Origin: Clostridiales bacterium
GTDB lineage: Bacteria; Bacillota; Clostridia; Peptostreptococcales; Anaerovoracaceae
Assembly (NCBI GenBank): GCA_015058275.1
Contig: SVCQ01000009.1
Location: 1 to 64,000, forward strand
Reading direction: 5' to 3'
Length of the DNA: 64,000 bases
Part shown: positions 45,813-53,951 of the stretch, piece by piece
Layout: every line of letters starts with the position of its first letter
Numbering within the stretch: position 1 is the first letter of the stretch
Program-made: the position numbers and the translations under genes
Notes under the pieces: model-generated
What the model saw: only the letters and a program-made list of their open reading frames with translations
What the model was told of the DNA's origin: nothing
The model's database searches: none

Positions 45813-47657
45813 TTACTTTTTGCTCTCTTCTTCAAGCTGCTTCTGCTCGGCTTCGGCGCGAGCGAGTTCCTTCCTGAAGAGGTTGGCGCTGTAGCGTTTT
45901 GTGTCGAATTTGCCTTCGCCGTTCGGGCCCCACGCAGGCGTCTCCATGTCCGCTCCTGCGACCGGCAGGGATATCCTGAATTCAGTGCCCTTGCCCGGCT
46001 CTGAGTCTACGTATATCCTGCCGCCGTGGGTCTCCACGATCTGGGCGCATATGGCAAGCCCGAGGCCGGTGCCCTTGCCGGACTCCTTGGTCGTGTAGAA
46101 CGGATCGAATATCTTGGTGACGGTCTCGGCGTCCATGCCGCAGCCCGTATCCTTGAACCTCATGACGACTTCCTCTCCGGCCTTGCGGGTCGACACCATG
46201 ATGGAGCCTCCCTCGTCCCTCATCGCATCGTATGCGTTGAGGACTATGTTCATTACCAGCTGGGATATCTGTGTGCGGTCCGCCCTTATGAGCACGTCCT
46301 TGGCATCGAAGTTCGCCTTGACCTCGACGTTCTTCGGCTTGGACGGCAGAGTCACCTTGAGTGCGCTCTGGATGACCTCATCGACCTCTACGTCGACGTA
46401 GTTCTCCTCCTTGCCCTTTTTGGTCAGCTCGGCGAGCCTCGAGACTATGTCCTTGGCCTTGACCGAGGCGTTGTATACCTCGAGGAGGTTCTCCTGGAGA
46501 TCCGTGGCGTCAGCCGGCAGCATCTCCATGGTCATGATGCTGTATCCCATGATCGGGGTCAGCAGGTTGTTGAAGTCGTGTGCGATGCTTGCTGTCATCG
46601 TACCGATGGTCTCGAGCCTCTGGTGGTGGGTCAGAGCCTGCATCTTGCGGTTGATCTCCTCCATGGCTTCGTTCTTCTTTTTGAGGACTTCGAGCTCGGC
46701 CGAAGTAGTGGCGTTGCTGCGCCTTAAGAAAATGAGCATGAGTATGAGACCCAGGACGCCTATCATGGCCATGCCGCCGTAGATGAGGATCTCCTCGGCC
46801 GCCTTGCGGGAAGGCGCGATCGCCTCCTCGTAATCCGCCATGATGCCCATGGCAAACTCCCCGTTGACTGTGCTGCCGCTCGGAAGCACTACCATCCTCG
46901 CTGTGTAGTCCCTGCCCTCGCTGTCGGTCAGTTTGAAGGACATGCCGTCAGCGATATTTGCCTGCTGGCAGCTGACCAGGTAGTCCCTGCAATCGGCGGT
47001 CTTTTTGTCGGTCTCAGCGCTGACAGGCGCCACGATGACTCCGTCAGCTCCGGCCGTCACCATCACGCTTGAGGTGCTGTCGATCAGCATTACCTCCCTC
47101 TCCGGATTGGTCCCGACAGCCGTCATATACAGACTGCCGATGTCTATGAGAGCGTCGTAGCTTATATTGCCGCCACCGTCGTATTCGTAAGCGAGGTAGT
47201 ACTTGCCCCGATCATCCTGAACAAGGCGCATGCTGTTGACGTCTCCTCCTGTGATGAAATTGTATGATGTATTGCCCGCGGCTGATACGGCGATCTTGTC
47301 CTTCTTTTTGACGATGAGATCGGCGTATATAGGATTGGCCTTGAGCGTATTGTTCCCTATGAATTCGGTAAGACCGGATTTGTCTCCGCCGGACTTCCAG
47401 GCCTTGATCTCGTTTTTGAGCCTGTCGCGGGAGAGGAATGTCTCAGCCTCTCTCACAAAGGAATTGATGGAGTTCTCGATATTGATATCGTCCGACCTCA
47501 TCAGGCTGTAGAACTGGGTGTCCTTTTCGGCGAGTATGCTGCCGTCGAATCTCTGAAAGGAGCGCCACACGTTATATACTCCCACTGCTATGAGAGCGAC
47601 CGCCACAACAAGGGCCGTTATGTATAAAAGTTCTCTTTTGGAAGCTCTCTTTTTCAA
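45813..47657 (-). CDS. Sensor histidine kinase with extracytoplasmic Cache-like domain
   Basis: The 614-residue product has a membrane helix (about 10-30), an extracytoplasmic sensor (about 32-290, Cache-like with DAAGNTSY/YAD-type segments), a second helix (about 300-322), a coiled coil, HisKA with the phosphorylated His in SIAHDFNNL, and HATPase with NIVLNAYDAM, DTGCGMD, FDPFYTTK and GKGTGLGLA. The SIAHDFNNLL form resembles hybrid or NtrB-like kinases. It diverges from a response regulator gene at 47813, its likely partner. The ligand is unknown. A strong terminator follows the stop codon. Confidence 0.9.
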   Translation of the reverse strand: MKKRASKRELLYITALVVAVALIAVGVYNVWRSFQRFDGSILAEKDTQFYSLMRSDDINIENSINSFVREAETFLSRDRLKNEIKAWKSGGDKSGLTEFIGNNTLKANPIYADLIVKKKDKIAVSAAGNTSYNFITGGDVNSMRLVQDDRGKYYLAYEYDGGGNISYDALIDIGSLYMTAVGTNPEREVMLIDSTSSVMVTAGADGVIVAPVSAETDKKTADCRDYLVSCQQANIADGMSFKLTDSEGRDYTARMVVLPSGSTVNGEFAMGIMADYEEAIAPSRKAAEEILIYGGMAMIGVLGLILMLIFLRRSNATTSAELEVLKKKNEAMEEINRKMQALTHHQRLETIGTMTASIAHDFNNLLTPIMGYSIMTMEMLPADATDLQENLLEVYNASVKAKDIVSRLAELTKKGKEENYVDVEVDEVIQSALKVTLPSKPKNVEVKANFDAKDVLIRADRTQISQLVMNIVLNAYDAMRDEGGSIMVSTRKAGEEVVMRFKDTGCGMDAETVTKIFDPFYTTKESGKGTGLGLAICAQIVETHGGRIYVDSEPGKGTEFRISLPVAGADMETPAWGPNGEGKFDTKRYSANLFRKELARAEAEQKQLEEESKK

Positions 47658-47812
47658 TACTTATACCTCCGGGATGCCTGACCTTGCACGCTCAGGTCAT
47701 CAATGCACATTCTACCACGAAGAACGACAAAAACCTACATATTGTGGCTCAAGTATGTTAATATAGTACATGTATTGGGTAAAGAGACCCCACCGTAATC
47801 AAGGAGGATACA

Positions 47813-48502
47813 ATGGCAGACAAAGTCCTGGTAGTTGATGACGACAAAGCGATCCTGACGATGCTCCACAAGGCTCTCAAGAGCAACGGCATCGAAAACG
47901 ACCTCGCCATCAGCGGAGAAGCCGCGCTCGAGCTTCTCGAAGTCAATAAATACGACCTGATCCTGCTGGACATCAATATGAGAGGCATCAACGGCTTCGA
48001 GGTCATACAGCGCATCAGAGCCAAAGGCCTCACCACACCTGTTATGGTGGTAAGCGGCCGCAAGGAGGATCAGGACGCACTCTACGGTCTTGAGATCGGC
48101 GCAGATGACTACATCATCAAGCCGTTCAACCCGGTCACTCTGGTAGCCAAGGCCAAGGCCCTCATCAGGAGGAGCCGCGAGAGTTCGCCGCAGAGCCGCA
48201 GCAATATAATCGAGGCGGGTCCGTTCACGTATAACACTTCGACACTGAGGTTCTACAAAAACGACGTCGAGATCCCTCTGTCGGCCAAAGAGAACTCCAT
48301 GATCAAGCTCTTTATCGACAACGTAGACCACATTTTCTCCAAGGACATGATCTACAGCGTCATCTGGGGCGAGACCATCATCGACGAGAACGCCATCATG
48401 GTATACGTCAACCGTCTCAGACAAAAGATCGAAGACGACCCTTCGAATCCAAAGTACCTGATCACCGTACGCGGCCTCGGATACCGCTTCACGGTCCAGT
48501 AG
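47813..48502 (+). CDS. OmpR-family response regulator
   Basis: The 229-residue product has a receiver domain with VDDDK, the phosphorylation site in LILLDINM, and KPFNP, then an OmpR-type winged helix (about 130-228: LSAKENSMIKLFI, VYVNRLRQKIE, TVRGLGYRF). It is the probable partner of the divergent histidine kinase, with 155 bases between them. An AAGGAGG site precedes the ATG. A strong terminator follows. Confidence 0.93.
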   Translation: MADKVLVVDDDKAILTMLHKALKSNGIENDLAISGEAALELLEVNKYDLILLDINMRGINGFEVIQRIRAKGLTTPVMVVSGRKEDQDALYGLEIGADDYIIKPFNPVTLVAKAKALIRRSRESSPQSRSNIIEAGPFTYNTSTLRFYKNDVEIPLSAKENSMIKLFIDNVDHIFSKDMIYSVIWGETIIDENAIMVYVNRLRQKIEDDPSNPKYLITVRGLGYRFTVQ

Positions 48503-48521
48503 TCATCCGGACGATACATTC

Positions 48522-48556
48522 CGGCAGATGCGACACACCGCATCTGCCGTTTTTAT
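48522..48556 (+). terminator. Terminator of the OmpR-family regulator gene
   Basis: CGGCAGATGCG (48522-48532) pairs perfectly with CGCATCTGCCG (48539-48549), followed by TTTTTATTT. Confidence 0.9.
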
Positions 48557-48577
48557 TTGCCCCGGGCTTGGCGGCAA

Positions 48578-48622
48578 TAAAAAACGGCAAATATACGCCG
48601 CGTCAGCATGCGTATATTTGCC
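48578..48622 (-). terminator. Terminator of the Lys/Glu-rich membrane protein gene
   Basis: GGCAAATATACGC (48586-48598) pairs with GCGTATATTTGCC (48610-48622). A T run follows on the minus strand (48578-48585). Confidence 0.88.
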
Positions 48623-48646
48623 ATGTATCGTCCGGAACTTTATGTC

Positions 48647-49558
48647 CTATTCGCCGGTCTCAGTCGAGCCCTCTGCTGCAGTCTCAGCTGATGTGTCTGC
48701 CGCAGTCTCTGCGGAAGCATCTGCCGCTGCATCCTCTGACTCAGCACTCTCATCAGACCCTGCCTGCTGCTCTTTGGCTTTTTCCTCCTCGGCTTCCTTC
48801 TCGGCCTTCTTCTGAGCGTCCTTTACGAACTTCTTGGCCTCGCGGTACGACATCTTGACGTAGTTGATCTTTTTGTCGCCCTGCTTGACCAGCATCCTGA
48901 CCTCTCCTGTGAAGCCTCTTGTCTCAGGCTTCATGGATGTCAGCAGGTATGCTCCCATGTTCTTGAGTTCTTCCTTGCCAGGCTCATCCTCATAGGCCTT
49001 GACGGCCTCTTCAGGTGCATCCTCTGCTATCTTGAGGACCATCTTGATCGTATTGCCCTCAGCCTTGACGGAAGCTGTCGTATACTCGTCCATCTGGAAG
49101 TTCTTGTACGACTCGGTCATGCCGTTGTCTTCCATGTACTTCTCAATGGACTCGGCCTTCTGGTAGTAGTTGTATCCGCCGATGAAGGCGAACATGCCGA
49201 AGACCACTCCGAAGATGAGAAGTGCGATGAGCGCGTTGTTAGGTCTTCTCTTCTTCTCTTCGACCATGTTGGCTGCCTTGCGGGCTGCCTTGGCTTCTCT
49301 GCGCTCTGCTTTTTTCTTTCTGTTATTCTCAGTAGAAGAGAGCTGCTTTGCTTCCTCTTTGACTTCTTCTTTTACTTCAGTCGCAGCTTTAGGCTCCTCG
49401 GCCTTGACCTTTGCAGTCTCGTCCTTCTTGGCTGCCTTTTTAGGCTCCTTTTCGGCTGCCTTTTTGGTTTCTCTCTTTGTTTCCTTATCGGCTGCCTTTT
49501 TAGGCTCCTTCTCAGCTGCCTTTTGGGTTTCTTTTTTGGTTTCTTTAGTCTCTGCCAT
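48647..49558 (-). CDS. Membrane protein with Lys/Glu repeats and DUF4854-like domain
   Basis: The 303-residue product has a low-complexity cytoplasmic region (about 1-100) built of KKAAEKEPKKAA-like units, a single membrane helix (about 115-137), and an extracytoplasmic domain (about 140-255) with KYMEDNGMTESYKNF and VKAEGNTIKMVLKI that resembles DUF4854. The tail is rich in A, E, D, S and T (SAETAADTSAETAAEG). Function unknown. The N-terminal repeats are also visible in the DNA (49430-49555) and may vary in number between strains. Start: an upstream GTG frame has no ribosome binding site, so I chose the ATG at 49556-49558. Confidence 0.65.
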   Translation of the reverse strand: MAETKETKKETQKAAEKEPKKAADKETKRETKKAAEKEPKKAAKKDETAKVKAEEPKAATEVKEEVKEEAKQLSSTENNRKKKAERREAKAARKAANMVEEKKRRPNNALIALLIFGVVFGMFAFIGGYNYYQKAESIEKYMEDNGMTESYKNFQMDEYTTASVKAEGNTIKMVLKIAEDAPEEAVKAYEDEPGKEELKNMGAYLLTSMKPETRGFTGEVRMLVKQGDKKINYVKMSYREAKKFVKDAQKKAEKEAEEEKAKEQQAGSDESAESEDAAADASAETAADTSAETAAEGSTETGE

Positions 49559-49625
49559 CTTTACACTCTTTTCGTTGTTTTTTGTACCTGTTTGCACATT
49601 CACACATTCTAAACTATTTGGGCCG

Positions 49626-50099
49626 TCAGGACAAGTCCTCTCCGCATTCGAGGCAGTAAGGCGTCCCCTTCGGATTGAGCATGCCGCACTCCGGGCATGT
49701 GATCATGTCCGACTTGTCGACAGCATCCGTCACCCTGAGCCTGACACCGCTGTCGAGCTTCTCGGCTACCGACCAGGCATAGCTGCTTATCCTGAGGTCC
49801 TGCCGGTAGATCTTCATGCCGGCTCTGTCGCCTATCTCTCGGGACCGGGTCTCGTACTCGCCTTCGTCCTTCCAAAAGATGCCGATGACGTTGTGCATGT
49901 CCTGTCTGTCGGTGATGAGCATCAGCAGCCTGACCGCGTCGCAGCTCATGATCGCATAGACGCTGCCCGCCAGAGGCAGGACTCCGAAGTCCAGCACCTT
50001 GCCGGCCTCATCGACAAAGACTATATTGTCTCCCGCGAACTTTATATCGCTAAAGATACGCGCTTTTTTATTTATGATGAAGTAGTTGTTCCTTACCAT
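49626..50099 (-). CDS. Zinc-ribbon protein of unknown function
   Basis: The 157-residue product is mostly beta-rich (VRNNYFIINKKARIFSDIKF, then GKVLDFGVLPLAGSVYAI) with a C-terminal zinc ribbon CPECGM...CLECGE. It may be a small accessory protein of the preceding permease: the ATG overlaps the end of that gene by 7 bases, so the two are probably coupled. This overlap also fixes the start codon. It ends the four-gene operon that begins at 53051. Confidence 0.65.
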   Translation of the reverse strand: MVRNNYFIINKKARIFSDIKFAGDNIVFVDEAGKVLDFGVLPLAGSVYAIMSCDAVRLLMLITDRQDMHNVIGIFWKDEGEYETRSREIGDRAGMKIYRQDLRISSYAWSVAEKLDSGVRLRVTDAVDKSDMITCPECGMLNPKGTPYCLECGEDLS

Positions 50100-50968
50100 G
50101 TGATACCTACCGCGTCTATAACAAGGCCCCACGCGACGCCCAACACCAGCAGCGCCGCTATGATCGCGGCGTTCTCCTTATGATGATTGTTGGTCCTCAC
50201 CAGTACCAGCAGTCCGACTCCGGCTCCTACCAAAAGCCCGGCCATCAGCTGGCCCGCGCTCAAGAGCCCCTCCAGATACATCTGGGTGATCGCTACCGAT
50301 GCCGCGCAGTTAGGTATGAGTCCTATCAGCCCGCAGAGGATAGTGCCCATGACCGGACTTCCCGCCATTGCGGACGCCATGGCGTCTCTACCCATGAAGC
50401 CTACCAGCAGGCTCAGTACGAGCGAGATGATGAATATGAATGCCGTGATCTTGAGAGTGTGGATCAGAGCGGAGCGCAGTATGCCTCCCTCCTCATCCTC
50501 GCAGCCGCAGCGGTCGCGCTCGCATAGATCGTGTATGTGCTTGTCGGCGTGAACGAGCCTGCCTATGGTCCTGTCCAGAGCATCGATCAGTATACCGCTC
50601 ACAAGAGCGATGATGAACTTGGCCAGCAGTATCCTGCCTATCGTCGAAGCCGCGACAGATGACGAGAGGAATATAGGTACCATCTCATCGGATGTGGACA
50701 GGAATACCGAGATCAGCACACCGACGCTGATGACCCCGCCCGAATAAAGGCTGGAGGCAGCGGCCGAGAAGCCGCACTGCGGTATGAGTCCTATGCCGGC
50801 TCCCAGCAGGTGTCCGAATCTGCCGACACTCGAGAGCAGGGCGACGGACTGATCCTCGGTCCTTCGCTCGAGCCACTCCATCGCAAGATATGTAACGAAA
50901 AGAAACGGCAACAAAGTCGCCGTATCCTTTATGGTATCCATCAATGAATCTATAAATATCTCCTGCAT
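50093..50968 (-). CDS. ArsP_2-family permease (putative manganese / heavy-metal exporter)
   Basis: The 291-residue product has about eight to ten membrane segments in two related halves, each with a GLIPxCxxS motif (GLIPQCGFSAAAS and GLIPNCAASVAIT), plus VFLSTSDEMVPIF. This matches the family annotated as 10TM heavy-metal exporter or putative manganese transporter. A cysteine/histidine-rich cytoplasmic loop (HADKHIHDLCERDRCGC) could bind metal. It follows the histidine kinase gene by 6 bases, so a metal or envelope signal may drive its expression. Confidence 0.75.
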   Translation of the reverse strand: MQEIFIDSLMDTIKDTATLLPFLFVTYLAMEWLERRTEDQSVALLSSVGRFGHLLGAGIGLIPQCGFSAAASSLYSGGVISVGVLISVFLSTSDEMVPIFLSSSVAASTIGRILLAKFIIALVSGILIDALDRTIGRLVHADKHIHDLCERDRCGCEDEEGGILRSALIHTLKITAFIFIISLVLSLLVGFMGRDAMASAMAGSPVMGTILCGLIGLIPNCAASVAITQMYLEGLLSAGQLMAGLLVGAGVGLLVLVRTNNHHKENAAIIAALLVLGVAWGLVIDAVGITW

Positions 50969-50974
50969 CCTGCC

Positions 50975-52267
50975 TTACCGCTTCCCTTTTTCGTCCGGTC
51001 TTATCGTCACCACGACAGTTGTCATCCTGCCCGGCGAGCTTGTGACGGTCACATCACCGCCGACCTCGAGCCGTATACGCTCCCTTACATTCGCAAGCCC
51101 CTCATGGGTCACACCCATTTCTTTGAGATCATCGACATCAAAGCCCACGCCGTTATCTATCACGCGTATCTGGGCTCCTCCGTCCATCAGCTTGCGTGAG
51201 ACTATCCTCACCGTGCCGCCATCCTCCTTTGGCGAGATGCCGTGCTTGACCGCGTTCTCCACAAGAGGCTGTATCGAGAGCGGCGGAACCAGGAAGTCCA
51301 CGTACTCCGTATCGAATTCAACGGTGAGCCTGTCGCCGAATCTGAGCTTCTCAAGTGTCAGGTAATTCCTTATCTCGGCAAGCTCCCATGAGAAGCTCAC
51401 CAGTTCCTGCTTCTCCATGGTCTCGAGAGTGCTCCTCAGGTATTCGGAGAACGTCCCTATGGCATTCTGGGCCTTTTGGGGATCAGTCTCGCAGAGATAA
51501 TATATCGTCGTGAGCACATTGTAAAGGTAATGCGGCTTCATCCTGCCGGTAGCCATATTGAGGCGGGTCCTGATCTCAGCGTTCTCGTCTTTTTTGAGGC
51601 GTATCTCAACATCGAGATGATGCTGCGTATAGACTATCAGGAACTCGAGCATTATGGCCGGATACAGCAGGTCCACCCCGTGGGCATAAGGCTGCGCGAA
51701 TGTCGCAATGGCGAGCAGCACCGGCATCGAGCTCAGTATGAGCGAATGCCTTAGACCGAGTGTCCTGTAGTGCCTGATGATAATTATGAACGAAGTCAGT
51801 ATGAGGATCAGCCCTCCTATCTGGCCGATCTCTATCGGGATCACACTGTTAGCATACCTGTATGCGGAGAACTCATCACTGAATATCGATAGTATCCACA
51901 CAAGCGAGCCGATGATGGCGACTACGAGGGTGAAGTAAGGCACCCAGTACGGTACCGGCACGGCGTCAGTAAACTTGTCCACCTGAGCCTTGAGATACAG
52001 CACATAAAGCGCATAGATCACATATACCCCGACGTAGGCGATCGAGAGCATGACGGCATCCAGGAAGTCCCGTCCGCGCGGTTCATGTATGATGCTGACC
52101 GTATAGCAGCTAAGAGTAAAGAAGGCCACGACAAGCTTGGCAAAGAATATCCTCGAGGCGCGGTAATGCAGCGTCTCTCCCCGGAAGCTGACCATCATGA
52201 TAAAGGCCTCCAGGCTGCAGAAGCTGAGCACTGCTATATTTACAGCGTGTATGGTCACATCAATCAT
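50975..52267 (-). CDS. LytS-like sensor histidine kinase (7TM)
   Basis: The 430-residue product has about seven membrane helices (about 5-225), a coiled linker, the His_kinase motif MKPHYLYNVLTTI (phosphorylated His), then SIQPLVENAVKHGI and DNGVGFD of the ATPase domain. It belongs to the LytS/YehU-type kinases. The ATG at 52265-52267 overlaps the response regulator stop by 8 bases. The kinase, regulator and metal permease form one operon. Confidence 0.9.
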   Translation of the reverse strand: MIDVTIHAVNIAVLSFCSLEAFIMMVSFRGETLHYRASRIFFAKLVVAFFTLSCYTVSIIHEPRGRDFLDAVMLSIAYVGVYVIYALYVLYLKAQVDKFTDAVPVPYWVPYFTLVVAIIGSLVWILSIFSDEFSAYRYANSVIPIEIGQIGGLILILTSFIIIIRHYRTLGLRHSLILSSMPVLLAIATFAQPYAHGVDLLYPAIMLEFLIVYTQHHLDVEIRLKKDENAEIRTRLNMATGRMKPHYLYNVLTTIYYLCETDPQKAQNAIGTFSEYLRSTLETMEKQELVSFSWELAEIRNYLTLEKLRFGDRLTVEFDTEYVDFLVPPLSIQPLVENAVKHGISPKEDGGTVRIVSRKLMDGGAQIRVIDNGVGFDVDDLKEMGVTHEGLANVRERIRLEVGGDVTVTSSPGRMTTVVVTIRPDEKGKR

Positions 52268-53051
52268 GTTTCTCTCTCGATTCCAGACTGCCGTGAGTCG
52301 CCTCAGACCAGCTGTACTGCTGCATGTATTCGCCGTGATAAGAGCTGATGCCCTTTGCATCGCCCGCGAGGTAATCAAAGAAGTCGCATTTGAACTTTGC
52401 AGGTATGACTCCGATGCCTCCGCGCATCACAACGATAGCGTCCTCGGCTCCTATCTCCCTAAAGGTATCCAGGAGGTCTTTGCGCAGCTGCTTGATATAG
52501 CTGGTGCGGTCCACATCATCATCCCAGAGCGTGGCCCGGATCTCGCCTATATCCACCACCGCGCAGTTGCGGTCGATGAGATACGCGAGGAGCTCCTTGG
52601 TCTTGGCGTATCTGAAGCGCAGAGGCTTGCCGTCATAGAAGACCTCAAAATTGCCGAAGGCCTGGACCCTGAGGCCTCTGTCATCGGAATCGACGGGATG
52701 TCTCAGGTCGCCGAGCTCCGCGAGCACCTTGTCTCTGTTGAGAGGTTTGGTGATGTACCCGCTTGCGTGCAGGGCAAAGGCATCGCCCGCATACTGAGGA
52801 TATGCCGTCGAGAATATTATGTTGGTATCCGGCGCGATCTCCTTGATGCGCCTGGCCAGCTCCACACCGTTCATCCCCGGCATCTCTACATCCAGAAACG
52901 CGATATCGAACGGACGCTTTTCGACTTCAGCGAGAGCCTCCGAAGGAGCCCCGCAGACCACCATGTCCGCACCCGGTATGCAGCCTGCTATGATCCTTGC
53001 GGCCCCGTCTCTTATGAGCTTTTCGTCGTCTACTACTAATACTCTGATCAT
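52260..53051 (-). CDS. Response regulator with OmpR/SARP-type winged-helix domain
   Basis: The 263-residue product has a receiver (VLVVDDEK, IAFLDVEMPG with the phospho-Asp, TKPLN) and a C-terminal domain VQAFGNFEVFYDGKPLRF then KTKELLAYLIDR, the start of OmpR/SARP-type DNA-binding domains. Such domains often bind direct repeats spaced by one helical turn. TAAC repeats with 11- or 22-bp periods lie in its own promoter (53085-53101) and in those of two envelope genes. The start ATG at 53049-53051 gives the normal MIRVLVVDDEK. The kinase follows with an 8-base overlap. Confidence 0.9.
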   Translation of the reverse strand: MIRVLVVDDEKLIRDGAARIIAGCIPGADMVVCGAPSEALAEVEKRPFDIAFLDVEMPGMNGVELARRIKEIAPDTNIIFSTAYPQYAGDAFALHASGYITKPLNRDKVLAELGDLRHPVDSDDRGLRVQAFGNFEVFYDGKPLRFRYAKTKELLAYLIDRNCAVVDIGEIRATLWDDDVDRTSYIKQLRKDLLDTFREIGAEDAIVVMRGGIGVIPAKFKCDFFDYLAGDAKGISSYHGEYMQQYSWSEATHGSLESREKHD

Positions 53052-53084
53052 ATTACGCACCTGTTGATCTGTGTTGAATATCTG

Positions 53085-53101
53085 TAACCCTATTATAACC
53101 G
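53085..53101. promoter_or_regulatory. TAAC repeats over the -10 box of the response regulator operon
   Basis: TAACC occurs at 53085 and 53096, 11 bp apart on the plus strand. The minus strand reads CGGTTATAATAGGGTTA, with TATAAT (53092-53097) as the -10 of the operon starting at 53051. The CGGTTATAAT decamer is shared with the promoter at 56771-56780. No good -35 box is visible. Confidence 0.55.
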
Positions 53102-53178
53102 AAACTGCCCGGTTTTGAAATACAGCAGCCGCCGTTTCAGGCCTCAAAACACTAAAAACACAAAAAAACATGGATTTG

Positions 53179-53254
53179 TAACCTTTGTGTCCCCCTGCCG
53201 TAACCCTCTTGTATCCCTTTCCTAACTCTTTTGTGTCCCGGCGATTTATATACT
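53179..53254 (+). promoter_or_regulatory. 22-bp direct repeats and -10 box upstream of the CAP-domain gene
   Basis: Three units start at 53179, 53201 and 53223, exactly 22 bp apart, with the pattern TAAC-CT-TTGT-TCCC. The last unit ends about 9 nt before TATACT (53249-53254) and covers the place of the missing -35 box. This is the geometry of promoters activated by SARP- or PhoB-type regulators. The exact 12-mer TAACTCTTTTGT also occurs at 56755. Confidence 0.6.
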
Positions 53255-53321
53255 CTACTCACAGAATGAAACATCCACCCCCGGATATATCACCTGAATA
53301 TAATATGAGGAGGTATTTGTC

Positions 53322-53819
53322 ATGAAGATCAGGACCGCATTGAGAAGCCTTGTAGTCATGCTGACAGCACTTTCGGTCATAGCCGCATCTGCAGCATACA
53401 CAAAGTCCTTCGCCGCAACTGTGGCATTCCAGGACACCGGCGTTGCATACTGTCTTGTTAATGCTTACCGTATGGAGCATAATCTGCATGTAAGGAAAAA
53501 GAGCAAGAAGCTCAGGATGTTAAAGAGAGACAGCAAGCTCGAGGCCATAGCCCGGGTTCGCGCCGAGGAGATGGCCATGACAGGACAGTTCTCCCATACG
53601 CGTCCTAACGGGAAGTCCGGACTCAGCCTCATCAAGGGTCATAAGGCCAAGGGCGAGAACATAGCAAGAGGACAGACCAGCTGCGAGCAGGTATCCGCAG
53701 AGTGGTTCGCATCACCGGGGCACCGCAAGAACATGCTCCGCAGGAATTTCAGAAAAGTAGGTATCGCCTCGTGTACATACAACGGCGTCACCTACTGGGC
53801 AGAGGTATTCTCCTCGTAA
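53322..53819 (+). CDS. Secreted CAP/SCP-domain protein
   Basis: The 165-residue product has a signal peptide (about 1-32, ending near SFAA) and a CAP domain with FSHTRPNG, GENIARGQ, WFASPGHRKNML and YWAEVFS. The His and Glu of the CAP cavity are present. Bacterial CAP proteins of this size are secreted, and their activity is unknown. GAGGAGG precedes the ATG. The upstream 22-bp direct repeats suggest control by the neighbouring response regulator. A perfect terminator follows. Confidence 0.93.
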   Translation: MKIRTALRSLVVMLTALSVIAASAAYTKSFAATVAFQDTGVAYCLVNAYRMEHNLHVRKKSKKLRMLKRDSKLEAIARVRAEEMAMTGQFSHTRPNGKSGLSLIKGHKAKGENIARGQTSCEQVSAEWFASPGHRKNMLRRNFRKVGIASCTYNGVTYWAEVFSS

Positions 53820-53865
53820 GAGGTGATATATTGGGGGATATGGTCGAAGTGATTCACCATATATA

Positions 53866-53896
53866 AAACAGGAGGCATCACGCCTCCTGTTTTATA
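53866..53896. terminator. Bidirectional terminator after the CAP-domain gene
   Basis: AAAACAGGAGGC pairs perfectly with GCCTCCTGTTTT around ATCAC. A and T flanks on both sides allow it to serve also the convergent gene ending at 53952. Confidence 0.85.
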
Positions 53897-53951
53897 TGGG
53901 GGATTTCTATTCGAAGACTCGAGTATCTGCTTTGAACTTCATCCCGAATAG

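Noticed and set aside
53179..53244. Possible short CRISPR-like array (three 22-bp units)
   Set aside because: Units are imperfect with no separate spacers, no cas genes are present, and the position beside a -10 box fits an operator.
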